A stretch of DNA of 64,000 nucleotides, from assembly GCA_964023205.1 (NCBI GenBank), contig OZ026848.1, forward strand, positions 27,143,912 to 27,207,911, written 5' to 3'. Below the pieces are notes generated by a model. It ran no database searches and had not been told where the DNA came from. It saw nothing but the letters and a program-made list of their open reading frames with translations. The DNA comes from Lutraria lutraria (lineage: Eukaryota > Mollusca > Bivalvia > Venerida > Mactridae). Position 1 is the stretch's first letter; every line of letters starts with the position of its first letter. Of the stretch, positions 63,683 to 64,000 are shown piece by piece. The translations under genes and the position numbers were made by a program.

Positions 63683-63843
63683 CCCTCTCAATGTTCACTA
63701 GCTCACCCTCTGATCCTGGATGTTTACTTGCATGCTCACCCTCTCCCCTGATGTTCACTAGCTCACCCTCTCCCCACATGTTCACTAGCTCACCCTCTCC
63801 CCTGATGTTCACTAGCTCACCCTCTCCCCCGATGTTTACTTGC
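63681..63843 (+). repeat. CTCACCCTCTCCCC tandem repeat, about 6 units
   Basis: Irregular 22- to 32-base units of CACCCTCTCCCCTGATGTTCACTAGCT. The plus-strand open frame of repeated MFTSSPSP is a by-product of the array. Confidence 0.8.
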
Positions 63844-64000
63844 TTACTGGGCTCTCAATGTTTTCTCATTCAGTGTACAACAAACGACTCCATTTTTGGA
63901 GATTTTTCCCTGTTATTTGTATGATTGTCCCAAACTTGAAAAGCAATTAACCAGCATACATAAGGCATCTGTATTATTAAGATAAACAAAGTAGCACTTC

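Noticed and set aside
63691..63924. Plus-strand ORF with repeated MFTSSPSP
   Set aside because: A translation of the CTCACCCTC tandem repeat with no evidence of a gene.

Overview
This window is AT-rich animal nuclear DNA, most likely from a bivalve mollusc. Genes are split into short exons with GT-AG introns. Most of the sequence is introns and intergenic DNA packed with tRNA-derived SINEs, short inverted-repeat elements (MITEs), long minisatellites and dispersed repeats ending in a shared GGCC-CTCTTGTT-like motif. The bivalve assignment is an inference from protein similarity and from SINE and repeat families I recall from bivalves; nothing here proves a species.

Left part (1-14.1 kb). The first coding exon of a ceramide synthase lies on the minus strand at 527-714, and the rest of that gene runs off the left edge. 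A complete NSUN6-type RNA m5C methyltransferase gene on the plus strand (3118-13988) can be assembled from 11 exons with consistent phases. It gives about 460 residues with PUA-like and SAM-methyltransferase domains, both catalytic cysteines and a polyadenylation signal. A minus-strand exon starts 56 bp upstream of the NSUN6 start codon, suggesting a shared bidirectional promoter. Another possible minus-strand exon lies inside NSUN6 intron 1.

Middle and right (18.6-59.2 kb). Four plus-strand coding segments (18813-18847, 27148-27259, 57998-58081, 59164-59200) have splice sites and phases that join into one open reading frame starting in a Kozak/YY1-like AAAATGGCGG context, 206 bp downstream of an NRF-1-type palindrome. 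The gene is not securely identified and its 3' part leaves the window. Within its proposed 30.7-kb third intron, on the opposite strand, is the largest ORF of the window (41437-42690). It encodes a fibronectin type III domain, one transmembrane helix and a long His/Asp/Ser-rich tail.

Repeats. Four large minisatellites lie at 22.9-23.6 kb (17-bp unit), 32.0-32.8 kb (28 bp), 50.2-51.4 kb (28 bp, with an internal 11-unit duplication) and 60.7-61.4 kb (34 bp). Several MITE families have CAGT...ACTG ends and TA target sites. A 76-bp near-perfect palindrome occurs twice, each copy flanked by its own 4-bp direct repeat, and one copy lies inside another MITE. A decayed non-LTR retrotransposon end is at about 35.8 kb. 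I see no CRISPR array, operon or bacterial-type system, and no clear evidence of a new multi-gene system. The most interesting items are the unidentified split gene, the nested FN3 gene and the palindromic foldback element.
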